Shown one piece after another: positions 31,618 through 42,533 of a stretch of 50,524 bases of DNA (position 1 is its first letter; the number at the start of each line of letters is the position of its first letter). The translations under genes were made by a program, and so were the position numbers. The DNA is from an uncultured beta proteobacterium. GTDB taxonomy: Bacteria > Pseudomonadota > Gammaproteobacteria > Burkholderiales > Burkholderiaceae_B. Where the stretch lies: assembly GCA_903847325.1 (NCBI GenBank), contig CAINDJ010000387.1, forward strand, positions 1-50,524. Reading direction: 5' to 3'. The notes below the pieces were generated by a model, which was given only the letters and a program-made list of their open reading frames with translations, was not told the origin of the DNA and did no database searches.

Positions 31618-32430
31618 TCAGACTCGCTTCTGTTGGGCATAGCCCTTCAACACTTCATCGCGCAACACCGCCCAGATTGCTGCATGCAACTCAATAAATC
31701 TCGGCAACTGGCGAACCTCCGCGACATCGCGCGGCCTCGGCAGATCAATCGCGAATTCGCCAATCGGATGCGTACCTGGACCTGCAGACAAAACAATTAC
31801 ACGATCACTCATGGCAATCGCTTCATCGAGATCGTGCGTGATGAACAAAACCGCTTTGCGTTTAGCCATCCACAATTCGAGGACTTCGTTTTCCATCAGC
31901 TGACGAGTCTGAATATCGAGCGCTGAAAACGGCTCATCCATCAAAATGATGTCCGGATCGCGAATCAGTGTTTGCGCAAGCATCGCGCGTTTACGCATGC
32001 CACCTGACATCTGATGTGGATATCTGTCTTCGAACCCCCCCAGCCCAACGCGACGCATCCACTCGCGCCCCTGGTCGAGGGCTTGCGCACGCGGGACACC
32101 TGCAAACTCAAGTCCCGCCACAACGTTATCAAGCGCCGAACGCCAGGGCAGTAATGCCTCGCCTTGAAACATATATCCCGCACGCTTGTTGATGCCAACA
32201 AGCGGCTCACCAAAGACGCGAATCGCACCCGCTGAGGGTTGCAGCAAACCCGCCCCCACATTGAGCAAGGTTGACTTACCGCAGCCCGTCGGACCGACGA
32301 CAGAAACAAACTCACCCGGCGCAATCGCGAGTGTCGTGTCTTTGACAGCGGTGTAACGCTGCTTCTGGTCATCGCGAGAAACGAAAGTACAGGTTATGTT
32401 TTCAAGCGATAGTGCGGCGGGTTCTGACAT
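31618..32430 (-). CDS. ABC transporter ATP-binding protein (SsuB/TauB-like)
   Basis: [48 protein letters not shown]. Confidence 0.9.
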   Translation of the reverse strand: MSEPAALSLENITCTFVSRDDQKQRYTAVKDTTLAIAPGEFVSVVGPTGCGKSTLLNVGAGLLQPSAGAIRVFGEPLVGINKRAGYMFQGEALLPWRSALDNVVAGLEFAGVPRAQALDQGREWMRRVGLGGFEDRYPHQMSGGMRKRAMLAQTLIRDPDIILMDEPFSALDIQTRQLMENEVLELWMAKRKAVLFITHDLDEAIAMSDRVIVLSAGPGTHPIGEFAIDLPRPRDVAEVRQLPRFIELHAAIWAVLRDEVLKGYAQQKRV

Positions 32431-32450
32431 GAGAGCTTTTGCAATAAATA

Positions 32451-33497
32451 TTAAAGAGCAACGTCGGGATATTTCTGATTTGCACGGGTCGTGAAATCAT
32501 TCGTCCAGGTCTTGCTCAGATCGATCTTGGCAGACTTAAGCTCAGGCGAATAAGCCTCAAGCGCATTGAGTGCAGTCTTGGGTCCGTCTTGCGGCATCAT
32601 GCCGTCAGGGGACAAGCCCTCGAGACCTTTCGTCACAGATAAGGCATAAACTGCCGGGTCGCCGAGCAGATAAGCCTCAGGCACAACCTTAGCTACGCCT
32701 TCTGCGCCCGCTTTTTGAATCCATTTATTGGCGCGCACAATCGCATTAGTCAATGCCTGGGTCGTATTGGGATTAGCATCAATAAAAGACTGGGGCGCAT
32801 ACAAACTGCCTGCAGGCATGTTGCCACCGAAAATTTCGATCGTGTCCCGAAGCTTGCGGGTATCGGAAATAATCGTGATGTCTTTGGAGGCTTCGAGTAT
32901 CGACAAGACCGGATCGAGATTGGAAATCGCATCGATCTGACCCGAACGCAATGCGGTCACTGCTCCTGCTCCTGCACCTACGCCAATGATGGATACATCC
33001 GAGGGCTTCAGACCATGTTTAGCCAGGAAAAAATTGACCATCATGTTGGTAGATGAGCCCGGTGCGGTCACACCGATTTTCTTGCCTTTCAGATCTGCAG
33101 GCGATTTGTAATTTGCCATCGTCTTGTTGGACACAGCAATACCGATCATGGGTGCGCGGCCCTGCAAGACAAAACAACGGAAAAACTGCCCCTTGGATTG
33201 CAGATTAATGTTGTGCTCAAACGCGCCCGAGACCACATCCGCGCTGCCACCTACCACGGCCTGGAGTGCTTTGGAGCCACCGGCAAAGTCGGCGACCGTC
33301 ACATCGAGCCCTTCGTCCTTGAAAAACCCCTTGCGCTCAGCGATCGTAAGCGGCAGATAGTAAGTCAATGCTTTGCCACCTACCGCAATTTGCAGTTTGG
33401 TTTTTTCAAGTTTTTGCGCAAGCACAAGGCCCGGGATCGATGAAAGCGCACCGGTAACACCTGCAAGCTTAAGTAAATGACGACGTGTGAACGACAT
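32451..33497 (-). CDS. ABC transporter substrate-binding protein (NMT1/SsuA-like), Tat-like signal
   Basis: MSFTRRHLLKLAGVTGA signal; IAVGGKALTYYLPLTIAERKGFFKDEGLDVTV. Confidence 0.9.
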   Translation of the reverse strand: MSFTRRHLLKLAGVTGALSSIPGLVLAQKLEKTKLQIAVGGKALTYYLPLTIAERKGFFKDEGLDVTVADFAGGSKALQAVVGGSADVVSGAFEHNINLQSKGQFFRCFVLQGRAPMIGIAVSNKTMANYKSPADLKGKKIGVTAPGSSTNMMVNFFLAKHGLKPSDVSIIGVGAGAGAVTALRSGQIDAISNLDPVLSILEASKDITIISDTRKLRDTIEIFGGNMPAGSLYAPQSFIDANPNTTQALTNAIVRANKWIQKAGAEGVAKVVPEAYLLGDPAVYALSVTKGLEGLSPDGMMPQDGPKTALNALEAYSPELKSAKIDLSKTWTNDFTTRANQKYPDVAL

Positions 33498-33542
33498 GAC
33501 GAGTCTCCAGCGCTAGATTTAAATAGGATTAGATGCCGATCA

Positions 33543-34151
33543 TCAGGTCGGCTTACGTTCCATGAGTGCCCAGGCGACTGTCCCGGCATCTACATATTCG
33601 ATTTCACTGCCAGCAGGCACGCCACGCGCCAGACGTGTGACTTTAATACCGCGCGACCTCAGTGCCTCAGAAAGATAGTGGGCAGTGGTCTCGCCTTCGG
33701 CGGTAAAGTTAGTGGCCAGGATGACCTCTTGCACCACACCATCGTTGGCGCGTTTCAGTACACGATCAAAATCAAGCTCGTCAGGCCCCATGCCCTCAAG
33801 TGGCGCAAGCCGTCCCATTAAGACGTAATAGAGTCCCTGATAGCCATGGGTCGCTTCGATGGAGTTCTGATCGGCTGGCGTCTCAACAATACAAAGCAAA
33901 GCATGATCGCGCTCGGGATGATCGCAGGTGGCGCAAACAGGAATCTCTGTAAAGCCATTGCACAACTCGCAATGCTGCAGTCTTTCGACCGCATCGGTCA
34001 ATGCACGTCCCAACTGCTCTGCAGCCTTTAAATCATGCTGCAAAAGGTGGTAAGCCATGCGCCTGGCCGTGCGTACCCCAACCCCCGGCAGTCGACGCAA
34101 CGCATCGACCAGTGCCAGCAGTGGCTGAGGTTCCGAGGAGGAGTTTTCCAT
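33543..34151 (-). CDS. recR: recombination mediator protein RecR
   Basis: [24 protein letters not shown], zinc finger [16 protein letters not shown], Toprim region. Confidence 0.96.
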   Translation of the reverse strand: MENSSSEPQPLLALVDALRRLPGVGVRTARRMAYHLLQHDLKAAEQLGRALTDAVERLQHCELCNGFTEIPVCATCDHPERDHALLCIVETPADQNSIEATHGYQGLYYVLMGRLAPLEGMGPDELDFDRVLKRANDGVVQEVILATNFTAEGETTAHYLSEALRSRGIKVTRLARGVPAGSEIEYVDAGTVAWALMERKPT

Positions 34152-34477
34152 CAGAAAGGCAGTTTCATTCCTGGTGGCAATGGCATACCAGCCGTCACGG
34201 CTGACATTTTTTCTTGCGAAGTGGCCTCTGCTTTGCGCAACGCATCATTGAATGCTGCCGCAACGAGATCCTCAAGCATGTCTTTATCATCAGCCAGCAA
34301 ACTTGGATCAATGGTGACACGCTTGACGTCATGGCGGCAGGTCATCGTGACTTTGACCAGGCTACCACCTGCTGCGCCCTCGACCAGTATTTCTGACAAG
34401 GCGTCCTGCGCCTTCTTCATGTTTTCCTGCATCTGCTGCGCTTGACGCATCAGACCGGCAATTTGACCTTTCATCAT
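34151..34477 (-). CDS. ybaB: YbaB/EbfC family nucleoid-associated protein
   Basis: [27 protein letters not shown]; between recR and dnaX. Confidence 0.95.
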   Translation of the reverse strand: MMKGQIAGLMRQAQQMQENMKKAQDALSEILVEGAAGGSLVKVTMTCRHDVKRVTIDPSLLADDKDMLEDLVAAAFNDALRKAEATSQEKMSAVTAGMPLPPGMKLPF

Positions 34478-34502
34478 GATGTGAATTCCTGATAATGATT
34501 AT

Positions 34503-36323
34503 TTAAAGAGAGGCGCTTGGGCGAATCGATCCCGGTACAACCTGCGCACCAAAGTCTTTCACCAACGCCTGAACAAATGGATCGTTTTGTACAGACTGCT
34601 CGGCGAGTTCCTGACGAACAACCTGTGCAGCAACGTCAATAGCATGTGCGGACTGACCTGACGTAGCTGCAATGTCAAAGTTCAATTGAACCGCAAAACC
34701 AAAATACTCTGACAGCACAGTACGCAAACGGTCTGCGTGTGCGCCTTCTGTCAGCGCCTTGGTCGGCACGCGCAAAGTCAGTACGCGTCCCGAAACTGAT
34801 GAGCACTCTGACTGGCGCGCTAGTTGCGAGGCCATGCCAGATAAAGGCAACTTTGAAGAAAAGCTTGCCCAGGGTTCTGGCAGCACAATGATTTGAGATA
34901 AAGCGGACGTTGCTGGTGCGTGTGCGCTATAGCCTTCTTCGGGAGGGATATCGTCATCCATGTGCGGTGGCATGGAACTACCAAATGAAGAATCTGCGTC
35001 TAATTCGGCACCCAAGGCATATTCGTCCAGGGGCTCTTGCTCAGCGTCCGTGGTGACTCCCTGCGCGGTACTTGCCTTAGGTGGCTGCGCGGCGGGAGTC
35101 ATCGCAGCGAGAGGTGCCTGAGCGGTCGGTTGAGGTGCTGCAACAGCCGCAGACACGGGTGTTGCAGCAGCGGTGACCGATGCGGTTGCGGCAGTCGGGG
35201 TCGGCAGCACCAGAGTGACGGGTTGATTACTCGCACCCGAGCCTGCAAACAGGGACAGCATGCGCAGGCAAGCCATCACAAAGCCAGCGTATTCATCCGG
35301 AGCAATCGCTAGCTCTGATCGGCTATGCACAGCGATTGTATAAAAAAGCTGCACTGCATCGGGGTGCAGTGTCTGAGCAAGACGAATAATGTCCTGCATC
35401 AAAGGATCGGACTCATCAGCTGCTTGCGCCACGCGCTGAATAATGGCGATACGCGAGAGCAACACGGCTAAATCGGCTAGTGCCGCGCGATAAGACAAAC
35501 CTCGCGTGGACAATTCGTCGGCGATTTCCAATACCGCTTGTGCTTGGCCGGACTGCAGTGCGTCAAGCAAGCGAATCAAATGACGCTGGTCAATCGTACC
35601 CAGCATGCCGCGAACGGACTCCTCAGTGAGATTGCCGGCGCTATAGGCGATCGCCTGATCCGTCAGGGACAAGGCATCACGCATCGAACCCGAAGCGGCC
35701 TGTCCTAGCAAACGCAAGGCTGGGACTTCAAAAGGGATTTGTTCCTGGCCCAGGACACTTTCAAGATGACCGACAATTGATTCGCCAGGCATCTGCTTGA
35801 GATTGAACTGAAGGCAACGGGATAAGACAGTGACGGGGATTTTTTGCGGGTCCGTTGTAGCCAGAATAAATTTAACGTGCGGTGGCGGCTCTTCGAGTGT
35901 TTTAAGCATGGCGTTAAACGCATGCCCGTTGAGCATGTGGACTTCGTCAATCATGTAGACCTTAAAACGTCCCACGCTTGGAGAGTAAACAGCCTGCTCA
36001 AGTAGCTGGGTCATTTCATCAACACCGCGATTGGACGCAGCATCAAGCTCTAGATAATCCACGAACCGGCCTTCGTCGATCGACGTACACGCCTGGCATA
36101 CCCCACAAGGCGTGGCGGTAATGCCTTTTTCGCAATTGAGCGCTTTGGCCAGGATACGGGACAAGGTGGTTTTGCCGACCCCGCGTGTGCCAGTAAACAA
36201 CCAGGCGTGATGCAGTCTTTGCGTTGTGAGTGCGTGCGAAAGGGCGCGGACAACATGATCTTGTCCAACCAGGGTCTCAAACGTGCGGGGACGCCACTTA
36301 CGCGCCAATACTAGATAAGTCAT
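34503..36323 (-). CDS. dnaX: DNA polymerase III subunit gamma/tau
   Basis: VLARKWRPRTFETLVGQDHVVRALSHAL, GTRGVGKTTLSR, zinc site CEKGITATPCGVCQAC. Confidence 0.96.
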   Translation of the reverse strand: MTYLVLARKWRPRTFETLVGQDHVVRALSHALTTQRLHHAWLFTGTRGVGKTTLSRILAKALNCEKGITATPCGVCQACTSIDEGRFVDYLELDAASNRGVDEMTQLLEQAVYSPSVGRFKVYMIDEVHMLNGHAFNAMLKTLEEPPPHVKFILATTDPQKIPVTVLSRCLQFNLKQMPGESIVGHLESVLGQEQIPFEVPALRLLGQAASGSMRDALSLTDQAIAYSAGNLTEESVRGMLGTIDQRHLIRLLDALQSGQAQAVLEIADELSTRGLSYRAALADLAVLLSRIAIIQRVAQAADESDPLMQDIIRLAQTLHPDAVQLFYTIAVHSRSELAIAPDEYAGFVMACLRMLSLFAGSGASNQPVTLVLPTPTAATASVTAAATPVSAAVAAPQPTAQAPLAAMTPAAQPPKASTAQGVTTDAEQEPLDEYALGAELDADSSFGSSMPPHMDDDIPPEEGYSAHAPATSALSQIIVLPEPWASFSSKLPLSGMASQLARQSECSSVSGRVLTLRVPTKALTEGAHADRLRTVLSEYFGFAVQLNFDIAATSGQSAHAIDVAAQVVRQELAEQSVQNDPFVQALVKDFGAQVVPGSIRPSASL

Positions 36324-36352
36324 GGACGTTTTCTACCACGGACGGAAATTAA

Positions 36353-36453
36353 GGAGGCGAGCCTGACTTCGGCACTGTTTCTGCACGGCTGTGGCTGCTT
36401 CGTTCCCGACCTGACCAGATTGACCGCCGAACCATGCGAAGGGGCCCGCCAAC
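36353..36453 (-). ncRNA. ffs: signal recognition particle 4.5S RNA
   Basis: Minus strand carries ...GGTCAGGTCGGGAACGAAGCAGCCACAGC... (SRP domain IV signature) with pairing ends GGCGGGCC / GGCTCGCC; adjacent to dnaX. Exact ends approximate. Confidence 0.93.
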
Positions 36454-36478
36454 CTCAATTTTAGCAGGGCTTGAGCTT

Positions 36479-39400
36479 TCACTCCTGATCCAGGGCAATC
36501 CACAGGTCATCTCGCGGAAAATAAAGGGCTGCACGTGCAGATCGCGCATCAAGTTCGGTCAACTGCTGACAATATCGCTCAAGCTGAGGAGAATATCGCT
36601 CACGCATCCGTTGTGCAAAACTCAAACTGGATTCATCCTGGGCCGGGCGACCTGTTTTGTAATCGACCACTAACCAGCCCTGCTCATCGGTCATCGCCAG
36701 ATCGATCACTGAAACCTTACCCGTCGCATCCATCAGCGCCCACTCCCGATAAGACTGAGGATGACTTAATAACCACCGGCCACGCTCATGTGTCAGCATC
36801 GCCACAAGCGTATCGATGACCTCAATCGCAGCTAAATCTGCTTGCGCAGGGGGTAAACCGGCCTGTGTAAGTTGTCGGTGAATGAGAGAGGATTTCTGCA
36901 AAACAGATTCGCAGGACCAGCCAACCAAACCTTGTTGCCCAATATGAGCAAGCCAGGCATGCACCAGAATTCCAATCTCACGATCATAAGTGGTCGTATC
37001 ACGCCATACATAAGCCGCATTGCGAAGCTGAACAGTGTTCAGAGGCCAGGCAGGTGGGATTTGCACGCGGCGGCGCAGTGGCTGCCCGGTTAGAACCGGG
37101 CGGTCTGACGCAACCTCCTCAGGAATTTGTAATCCTTGCGGCAGATCGGGCTTCTGAACGTGCGCCCACAAACGGTCGAGCAAGCTGCCCGACACCGGGT
37201 CTGCAACTTGCCGCATACTTTTATCCAGTTTGACTTCCGCCACCAGATGCAACGATTCTTTGGCACGTGTGGCCGCGACATAAAGCAGACGATCCACCTC
37301 ATACGCTGCACGACGTTTTTCACGGATACCCAGATATTTGGAAAAAGTATCTGGCTCCGAACTGGCGCGGGGTTTGATCGGACCAAACATAACCTGTTCA
37401 TCAATCTGCTCGATACGCACCAGCGGACTTTGATCTGGACGCGGTCCATGGTGCAAACCAAACAGGATCACGCGTTCAAACTGCAAACCTTTTGACTTGT
37501 GCATCGTCATGACTTCAACCGCGCGACTTTCAGAGTCTGGTGCAGCAAAGAGTTTTTCGAGCTTTGATTCAAGCGCGTCCAGATCCAGGCCACCGTAAGG
37601 CGCCATCTGCTCGATCAACTGAAACACGCGCTCTGCATCCTGCAAATCTCCAGCCCCTTGCGCCAAACCAGGACCACCGAGTAGACGCCACACCCGCTCA
37701 ACCTGATTCGCAAGCGGTCGTATATCGTCTTCTTTCAAAGCTTGTAACAAGAGCGGCGCAATGGCCATCAAGCGCGCATATTCTTCAGGCTCGAGCAGCC
37801 GTTCAGCCAGGCAAGCGCTACCATCTGGAGAGGTTTTTAAGGCGCGTTCGAGCAACGCTGGTACAGCGCCCTGCCGATCCTCAGACACCAAGGCATGCAA
37901 GCTCTTGAGCGTCAAACCGCAATATGGTGAACGCAATACCGAGACCCATGCAGCCCTGTCACCCGGGTGGCTCAGGGCACGGACAATCTGGACTAGATCC
38001 ACAACAAATGGACGCTTGTACAAAGGAACGAGCTCTACCGCGCGACAAGCGATTCCAGCTTGTCCAAGTAATTGCGTCACTTCTTTCAAGTGTGTGCGGG
38101 CACGCACAAGCACTGCGACTGGGTGCTGCTTGTCAGGATACATGTCGAGCGCTTCGCGCACTAAATCCACGACAACCGCCTCGGCTTTTGCGCCAGTCTG
38201 CACAAATACCGGGTGGAAACTCACCGCAGGATCAAGGCTCAGCGGATGAAATGCCTGAGAGTGCGCATACGAAATCGCACCTGCCGCTGGTTCATCCTCT
38301 GCAGGCAACAACTTTGCAAAAACAGTATTGACCCAATCCACCACGCCGGCCTGCGAGCGAAAGTTATCTGTGAGCTGTAACGACTCAACCGGCAGATCAG
38401 CCAAACCATGATCACGAATTTTCAAAAAAAGCGCCACATCCGCTTTACGAAACCGGTAGATCGACTGCATCGGGTCGCCGACCAGGAAAAGCGTTCGGCC
38501 ATCTCCGGTCTGCCAGCCAGAGGTTATTTTTTTGAGCAGGTCAATTTGTGACTGGCTCGTGTCCTGAAACTCATCAATCAACAAATGTCTGATGTTGGCA
38601 TCAAGCTTTAAGAGTAACTCCGAAGGATCGTCCGCACGCCCGAGAGCCTGATCGGCGCGCCTGGCGATCTCAATAAAGTCGACCTCGCCTGCTTGCGCGA
38701 ACTGCACCATTAACTGCCCCGCAGCCAACCACAAGCACTGAATCTGTGCGCTCAGGATGTTCCACTGCTCGTCCGTGAATACTGGGTCTGGTGTCTCCAC
38801 AATCGCGAACAAGCTTTCGATCCAGGCTGCTGGCATATTGCTTTCATGCGAGGCGAGCCATTCCTGCAATGATTTTTTTTGTGCCGACTGAGGCGGGCAC
38901 CCATTATTCTTATTCAGGGCTTTGCGTAACGTGCCCGTGCCCGTCAATAGCAACTCAGCAAGCGCCCTCCACTGGGTCAGATACTCGACCTCAGGACTAA
39001 ACGGCTCACCGTCCCAATCCAGCAGCTCAGCTAATCCGTGATCTGACTTGATTTCAGAGAGTGCAGCAGCGGCCAGACGCGCCGAGGGCGCCAACTGCTC
39101 CGCCCAGCCGACTGGCATGAGCGCAGACAAACGAAGCAAATCCGTCTCGATCGCTCTCTGCAAATTCATTTCCAGCACGTCACGATCATTGCCTTTTTCG
39201 AGCAAGGGCAACCACTGATCACGCTGACCCAGCATATCGGCGAGCGCCTCGGCTGCGACCTCGATATCCAGATCCAGATGCTTGAGCAATTCCGTCACGC
39301 ACGTAAAATCCTGCCGGTCAGCAAGGTCCAGCGTCGTGCGTGCTGCGGCAAGATAATGCGCACGTGCGTCATCAACCACAGCGGGTACTCCCCCCATCGC

Positions 39401-39808
39401 CGACAGCCACGGCATTGTGCGCACCAGAGACGCGCAAAAAGCGTCAATGGTGCGAATCGAGAGTCGCGCGGGGTGCTGGAGTATTTGCCAGCCCATCTCC
39501 TGATCTCTCGCAAGCGCTTTGCGTGCAAGTTCCCAGCTTTTACGCGCATGGGATTTTTCGGGTGGATCGACCTCAAGTCCCGCCACCAGTTTTTGCAACA
39601 CCCTTTCATGCATTTCGGCCGCAGCCTTACGCGTGAAGGTAATCGCCACGATTTCTTCAGGACGGTTAACCGTCGCTAGCAGCGCCAGAATGCGATCCGT
39701 CAGCAATTCAGTCTTACCTGAACCCGCCGGGGCCTGCACCAGAAAAGACTGCCGCGGATCGATCGCGCGTGCTCTCACCGCTGCATCATGAGGAATTTTT
39801 TCAGTCAT
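36479..39808 (-). CDS. UvrD/Rep-type helicase-nuclease, AddA-like
   Basis: VQAPAGSGKTELLTDRIL Walker A, LIDEFQDTSQSQ, VGDPMQSIYRFRKAD, C-terminal VIDLAMT...VVDYKTG nuclease motif. Confidence 0.9.
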   Translation of the reverse strand: MTEKIPHDAAVRARAIDPRQSFLVQAPAGSGKTELLTDRILALLATVNRPEEIVAITFTRKAAAEMHERVLQKLVAGLEVDPPEKSHARKSWELARKALARDQEMGWQILQHPARLSIRTIDAFCASLVRTMPWLSAMGGVPAVVDDARAHYLAAARTTLDLADRQDFTCVTELLKHLDLDIEVAAEALADMLGQRDQWLPLLEKGNDRDVLEMNLQRAIETDLLRLSALMPVGWAEQLAPSARLAAAALSEIKSDHGLAELLDWDGEPFSPEVEYLTQWRALAELLLTGTGTLRKALNKNNGCPPQSAQKKSLQEWLASHESNMPAAWIESLFAIVETPDPVFTDEQWNILSAQIQCLWLAAGQLMVQFAQAGEVDFIEIARRADQALGRADDPSELLLKLDANIRHLLIDEFQDTSQSQIDLLKKITSGWQTGDGRTLFLVGDPMQSIYRFRKADVALFLKIRDHGLADLPVESLQLTDNFRSQAGVVDWVNTVFAKLLPAEDEPAAGAISYAHSQAFHPLSLDPAVSFHPVFVQTGAKAEAVVVDLVREALDMYPDKQHPVAVLVRARTHLKEVTQLLGQAGIACRAVELVPLYKRPFVVDLVQIVRALSHPGDRAAWVSVLRSPYCGLTLKSLHALVSEDRQGAVPALLERALKTSPDGSACLAERLLEPEEYARLMAIAPLLLQALKEDDIRPLANQVERVWRLLGGPGLAQGAGDLQDAERVFQLIEQMAPYGGLDLDALESKLEKLFAAPDSESRAVEVMTMHKSKGLQFERVILFGLHHGPRPDQSPLVRIEQIDEQVMFGPIKPRASSEPDTFSKYLGIREKRRAAYEVDRLLYVAATRAKESLHLVAEVKLDKSMRQVADPVSGSLLDRLWAHVQKPDLPQGLQIPEEVASDRPVLTGQPLRRRVQIPPAWPLNTVQLRNAAYVWRDTTTYDREIGILVHAWLAHIGQQGLVGWSCESVLQKSSLIHRQLTQAGLPPAQADLAAIEVIDTLVAMLTHERGRWLLSHPQSYREWALMDATGKVSVIDLAMTDEQGWLVVDYKTGRPAQDESSLSFAQRMRERYSPQLERYCQQLTELDARSARAALYFPRDDLWIALDQE

Positions 39809-42524
39809 CCTGATCTTCCTCGTAAACTCGCAAAATCGGTAAGACATCACAAAACTTCAAATCATTTTTATTAAAGGACTGATTGACCGCCACACCCTGC
39901 AAAAACTCATCCGCAAGCCGGGTAATCGAATCATGTAATCGCTGCATGGCCGCACCCCACGTGGCATCATCAAACTTCGCCTCGCCAAGCGACTTTGGAC
40001 CTTTTAGTCCGAGATCTTCGTCGACCAATCCAACTGCGGCAACAGACTTGCTATGCAATTGCACAAGAATGAAACCGGCCAGACTGTCTGCTGCGGTAGC
40101 GCCAAGTTCTTGCGCGGCAGTATTGAACGAATCATCACCGAGCATCAAGGCTGCATAACTCGGTAACTGCAGATTCAACAGCCGTTGCTGTTTCCAGTCT
40201 TTTAAAACATCAGGTAATTTGGTACCTGACTTGTAATCGATCACGACCTGCCGTTCATCGCTTGTGAGCGTATCGAGTCGATCCAGTCGCAGCTCAAGCT
40301 TTAATTTTGAAACCGAACCGATTTCCATTAATCGTTTTTCTTCAATCTCGGTGACGGTAAAAGGTAGGCGATCAGCCTCAAGCTCCAACCACTGAGCAAT
40401 CAGAGGGGACGAGCGCTCGGCCTCAAGTTGCTGCCACATCTCGGGATATTCCTGTAGTTTTTGCCCCGCGACATCGTGCAACAGCTTTTCAACCCAATCC
40501 TCTAACGCTCCCTCATTACGTCTTTCAATCAAGCGATCCTGTGTGCGCAGATCTTCCCAGATGCGCTGCATGACTGCATGCAAATAAATACCGCGCAATG
40601 TCTTCGAAGGCAAGGTCGCATAGGCTTTTAATCCCTGCACACCCAGTCGATAACGCACAAACCCCCATAAGGGGTTACAGGACTGTGTCTCAAGTACATT
40701 GACGCCACCCGCAGTGACCTCTGAGGTCTGCAAAACAGGACCATGATCATCGACCAGTTCTTGTAAAGATTCCTGTTTGTGCTGCAAGTCAGGTTCAGGG
40801 GTCCAGATGTCGGCAATTTCTGCCACACCCGCAATGAGAGGAGACGGCCTCAGGCCACGCTCACCTTCCTGCGCAGCCGAGCTGACGATTATTTCTGGAG
40901 CCGTGTGTGTTAAATGTTTGTAGATCTGTTGCGCCCATTCATACTCTCGCTCTGGTGTCGCTCGGGGTGCTTGTGCCAGACGTAAAGCGGACAGCGGAAT
41001 AAAGGGATTGGGTTTGGCTGCCGCGGGTAATACATCATCTGTCAGGCCGAGGATCCAGACTCCATCCCAACTGCCGCCTTCAGCTTCGAGCAAACCCAGA
41101 ACATCCAGTCTGGCACTGGCATCACGTTGTGGCTGAAAGGCTGAGCTGCGCGCCAGTCGATTGAGCGCCGACCATGCATCTGTTGCGTTGACCAAACCCA
41201 ATACTGGGGTCATACGTGCAAATCGATCGAGCAGCACGTCCAGCGCCTCTGTAACCTGATAAGCGACAGAACTCTGCCGGGCTTGCCCAGGAAATCCGAG
41301 CGTAGACAGGGTTGCGCGAAAAATTTGCGACCACGTTTGAGCGTCTGTGCTTCGCGGATAGTCCTGCCACATTTGCCAGGCCATCTGCCAGGCAGGGCCA
41401 AGGGTCAAGAGTGGCTCAATTGCACGCGACCAAGCGGCCAGCGTCACACGTGTAGTCTGCCTGTCGCGCCAGCGCGCATCGATTCGGGCTCGTGCGCCCA
41501 TCTCATTCAAATCACCCGCACAATATCCAGCGAGCAATGCCGTACCGAGCTCAACAGGTTCGGCACCTTTACGATCTTTCATTAATACAAACGTTCTTAA
41601 CCAGGCCAGCATCGCGCGACCTGCGCGCCATTCGGACAAGGGTCTGGCGACTGCGACGTTAAAAGCCAGAGGGTCTGTCGTGCCCTCACCAAGAATTTGA
41701 TCCAGCACCCGTCTGGCGTAAGGGACTTCGCGATCAAGCTGGGCTGCTACGATTGCATAACGTCCTTGAGGGTATTGCAAAAGCTGGTGCCGCGCCCAAT
41801 AGGCCGCTGCATGCCATTCGTTTTGAGCGTTGGCGGTCAGGATCCGTTTGAGTTGACCGGACTGTTCATCGCCCTGAAGCAGGACATAAATCGAAACATC
41901 TAACGCAGACAACGCCATTAAGACTCTGGCCATGCGTGGTGAGATTTCAGAGAATCCAGCGAGCACAATTTGAGCAGGCATCGTCACGCCAACATGACCA
42001 GCATCTCCTGCAATCATTTCCAGATGCAGGATGACACGTTCAACGAGTAGGTTAGGATCAAGCGCGTCCACTGCGTGCAAGCGCGTTCGATACTTATCGC
42101 GCCAGCGCTCAAAACTTTGAAACTCCTCTGTCTGCGTTCCGTCGGCAACAGCGATATTCCACTCATCCATCAATGCATCAGCCTGCATCGCTGCCGCAGC
42201 AGCCTGATTCATGTCAAGCAAGGGTCGTTCGGACTCCTGCTCCTCGATTACTTGTGCCCAAAGTGTTTGTGCCGAAAAGCTATCCAGAACATAGGCAGGA
42301 GCAGGAATATGCTCTTCAAAGCCAAGTTGAGCGAGCACATGTGAAAGCCAGGTAGACCACGGCGCCACAAATGGGATTTCAGAAGTGCGTGCACGGTGCG
42401 TTGCCAAAGACTGAATCACACTCCGGGTCAGTCGATTATTGACGGTCAGAACCACCGTCGCGCGCGCAGGCAACGCGCATAGTTGCATGTAATCTATGAC
42501 AGGAAAATCTTTCAGCTCAGACAT
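39801..42524 (-). CDS. PD-(D/E)XK nuclease family protein, AddB-like
   Basis: C-terminal LELRLDRLDTLTSDERQVVIDYKSG nuclease motif; upstream of and overlapping the AddA-like gene. Confidence 0.85.
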   Translation of the reverse strand: MSELKDFPVIDYMQLCALPARATVVLTVNNRLTRSVIQSLATHRARTSEIPFVAPWSTWLSHVLAQLGFEEHIPAPAYVLDSFSAQTLWAQVIEEQESERPLLDMNQAAAAAMQADALMDEWNIAVADGTQTEEFQSFERWRDKYRTRLHAVDALDPNLLVERVILHLEMIAGDAGHVGVTMPAQIVLAGFSEISPRMARVLMALSALDVSIYVLLQGDEQSGQLKRILTANAQNEWHAAAYWARHQLLQYPQGRYAIVAAQLDREVPYARRVLDQILGEGTTDPLAFNVAVARPLSEWRAGRAMLAWLRTFVLMKDRKGAEPVELGTALLAGYCAGDLNEMGARARIDARWRDRQTTRVTLAAWSRAIEPLLTLGPAWQMAWQMWQDYPRSTDAQTWSQIFRATLSTLGFPGQARQSSVAYQVTEALDVLLDRFARMTPVLGLVNATDAWSALNRLARSSAFQPQRDASARLDVLGLLEAEGGSWDGVWILGLTDDVLPAAAKPNPFIPLSALRLAQAPRATPEREYEWAQQIYKHLTHTAPEIIVSSAAQEGERGLRPSPLIAGVAEIADIWTPEPDLQHKQESLQELVDDHGPVLQTSEVTAGGVNVLETQSCNPLWGFVRYRLGVQGLKAYATLPSKTLRGIYLHAVMQRIWEDLRTQDRLIERRNEGALEDWVEKLLHDVAGQKLQEYPEMWQQLEAERSSPLIAQWLELEADRLPFTVTEIEEKRLMEIGSVSKLKLELRLDRLDTLTSDERQVVIDYKSGTKLPDVLKDWKQQRLLNLQLPSYAALMLGDDSFNTAAQELGATAADSLAGFILVQLHSKSVAAVGLVDEDLGLKGPKSLGEAKFDDATWGAAMQRLHDSITRLADEFLQGVAVNQSFNKNDLKFCDVLPILRVYEEDQDD

Positions 42525-42533
42525 CTTGAAAAT

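Noticed and set aside
30817-33497. Pathway-specific naming (sulfonate, taurine, nitrate, pyrimidine precursor) of the SsuABC-like transporter
   Set aside because: The three genes are clear, but the sequence alone does not indicate the substrate.
34503-36323. Programmed frameshift in dnaX (A AAA AAG type) giving separate gamma
   Set aside because: I saw no slippery A-rich heptamer in the region linking domain III to the tau part.
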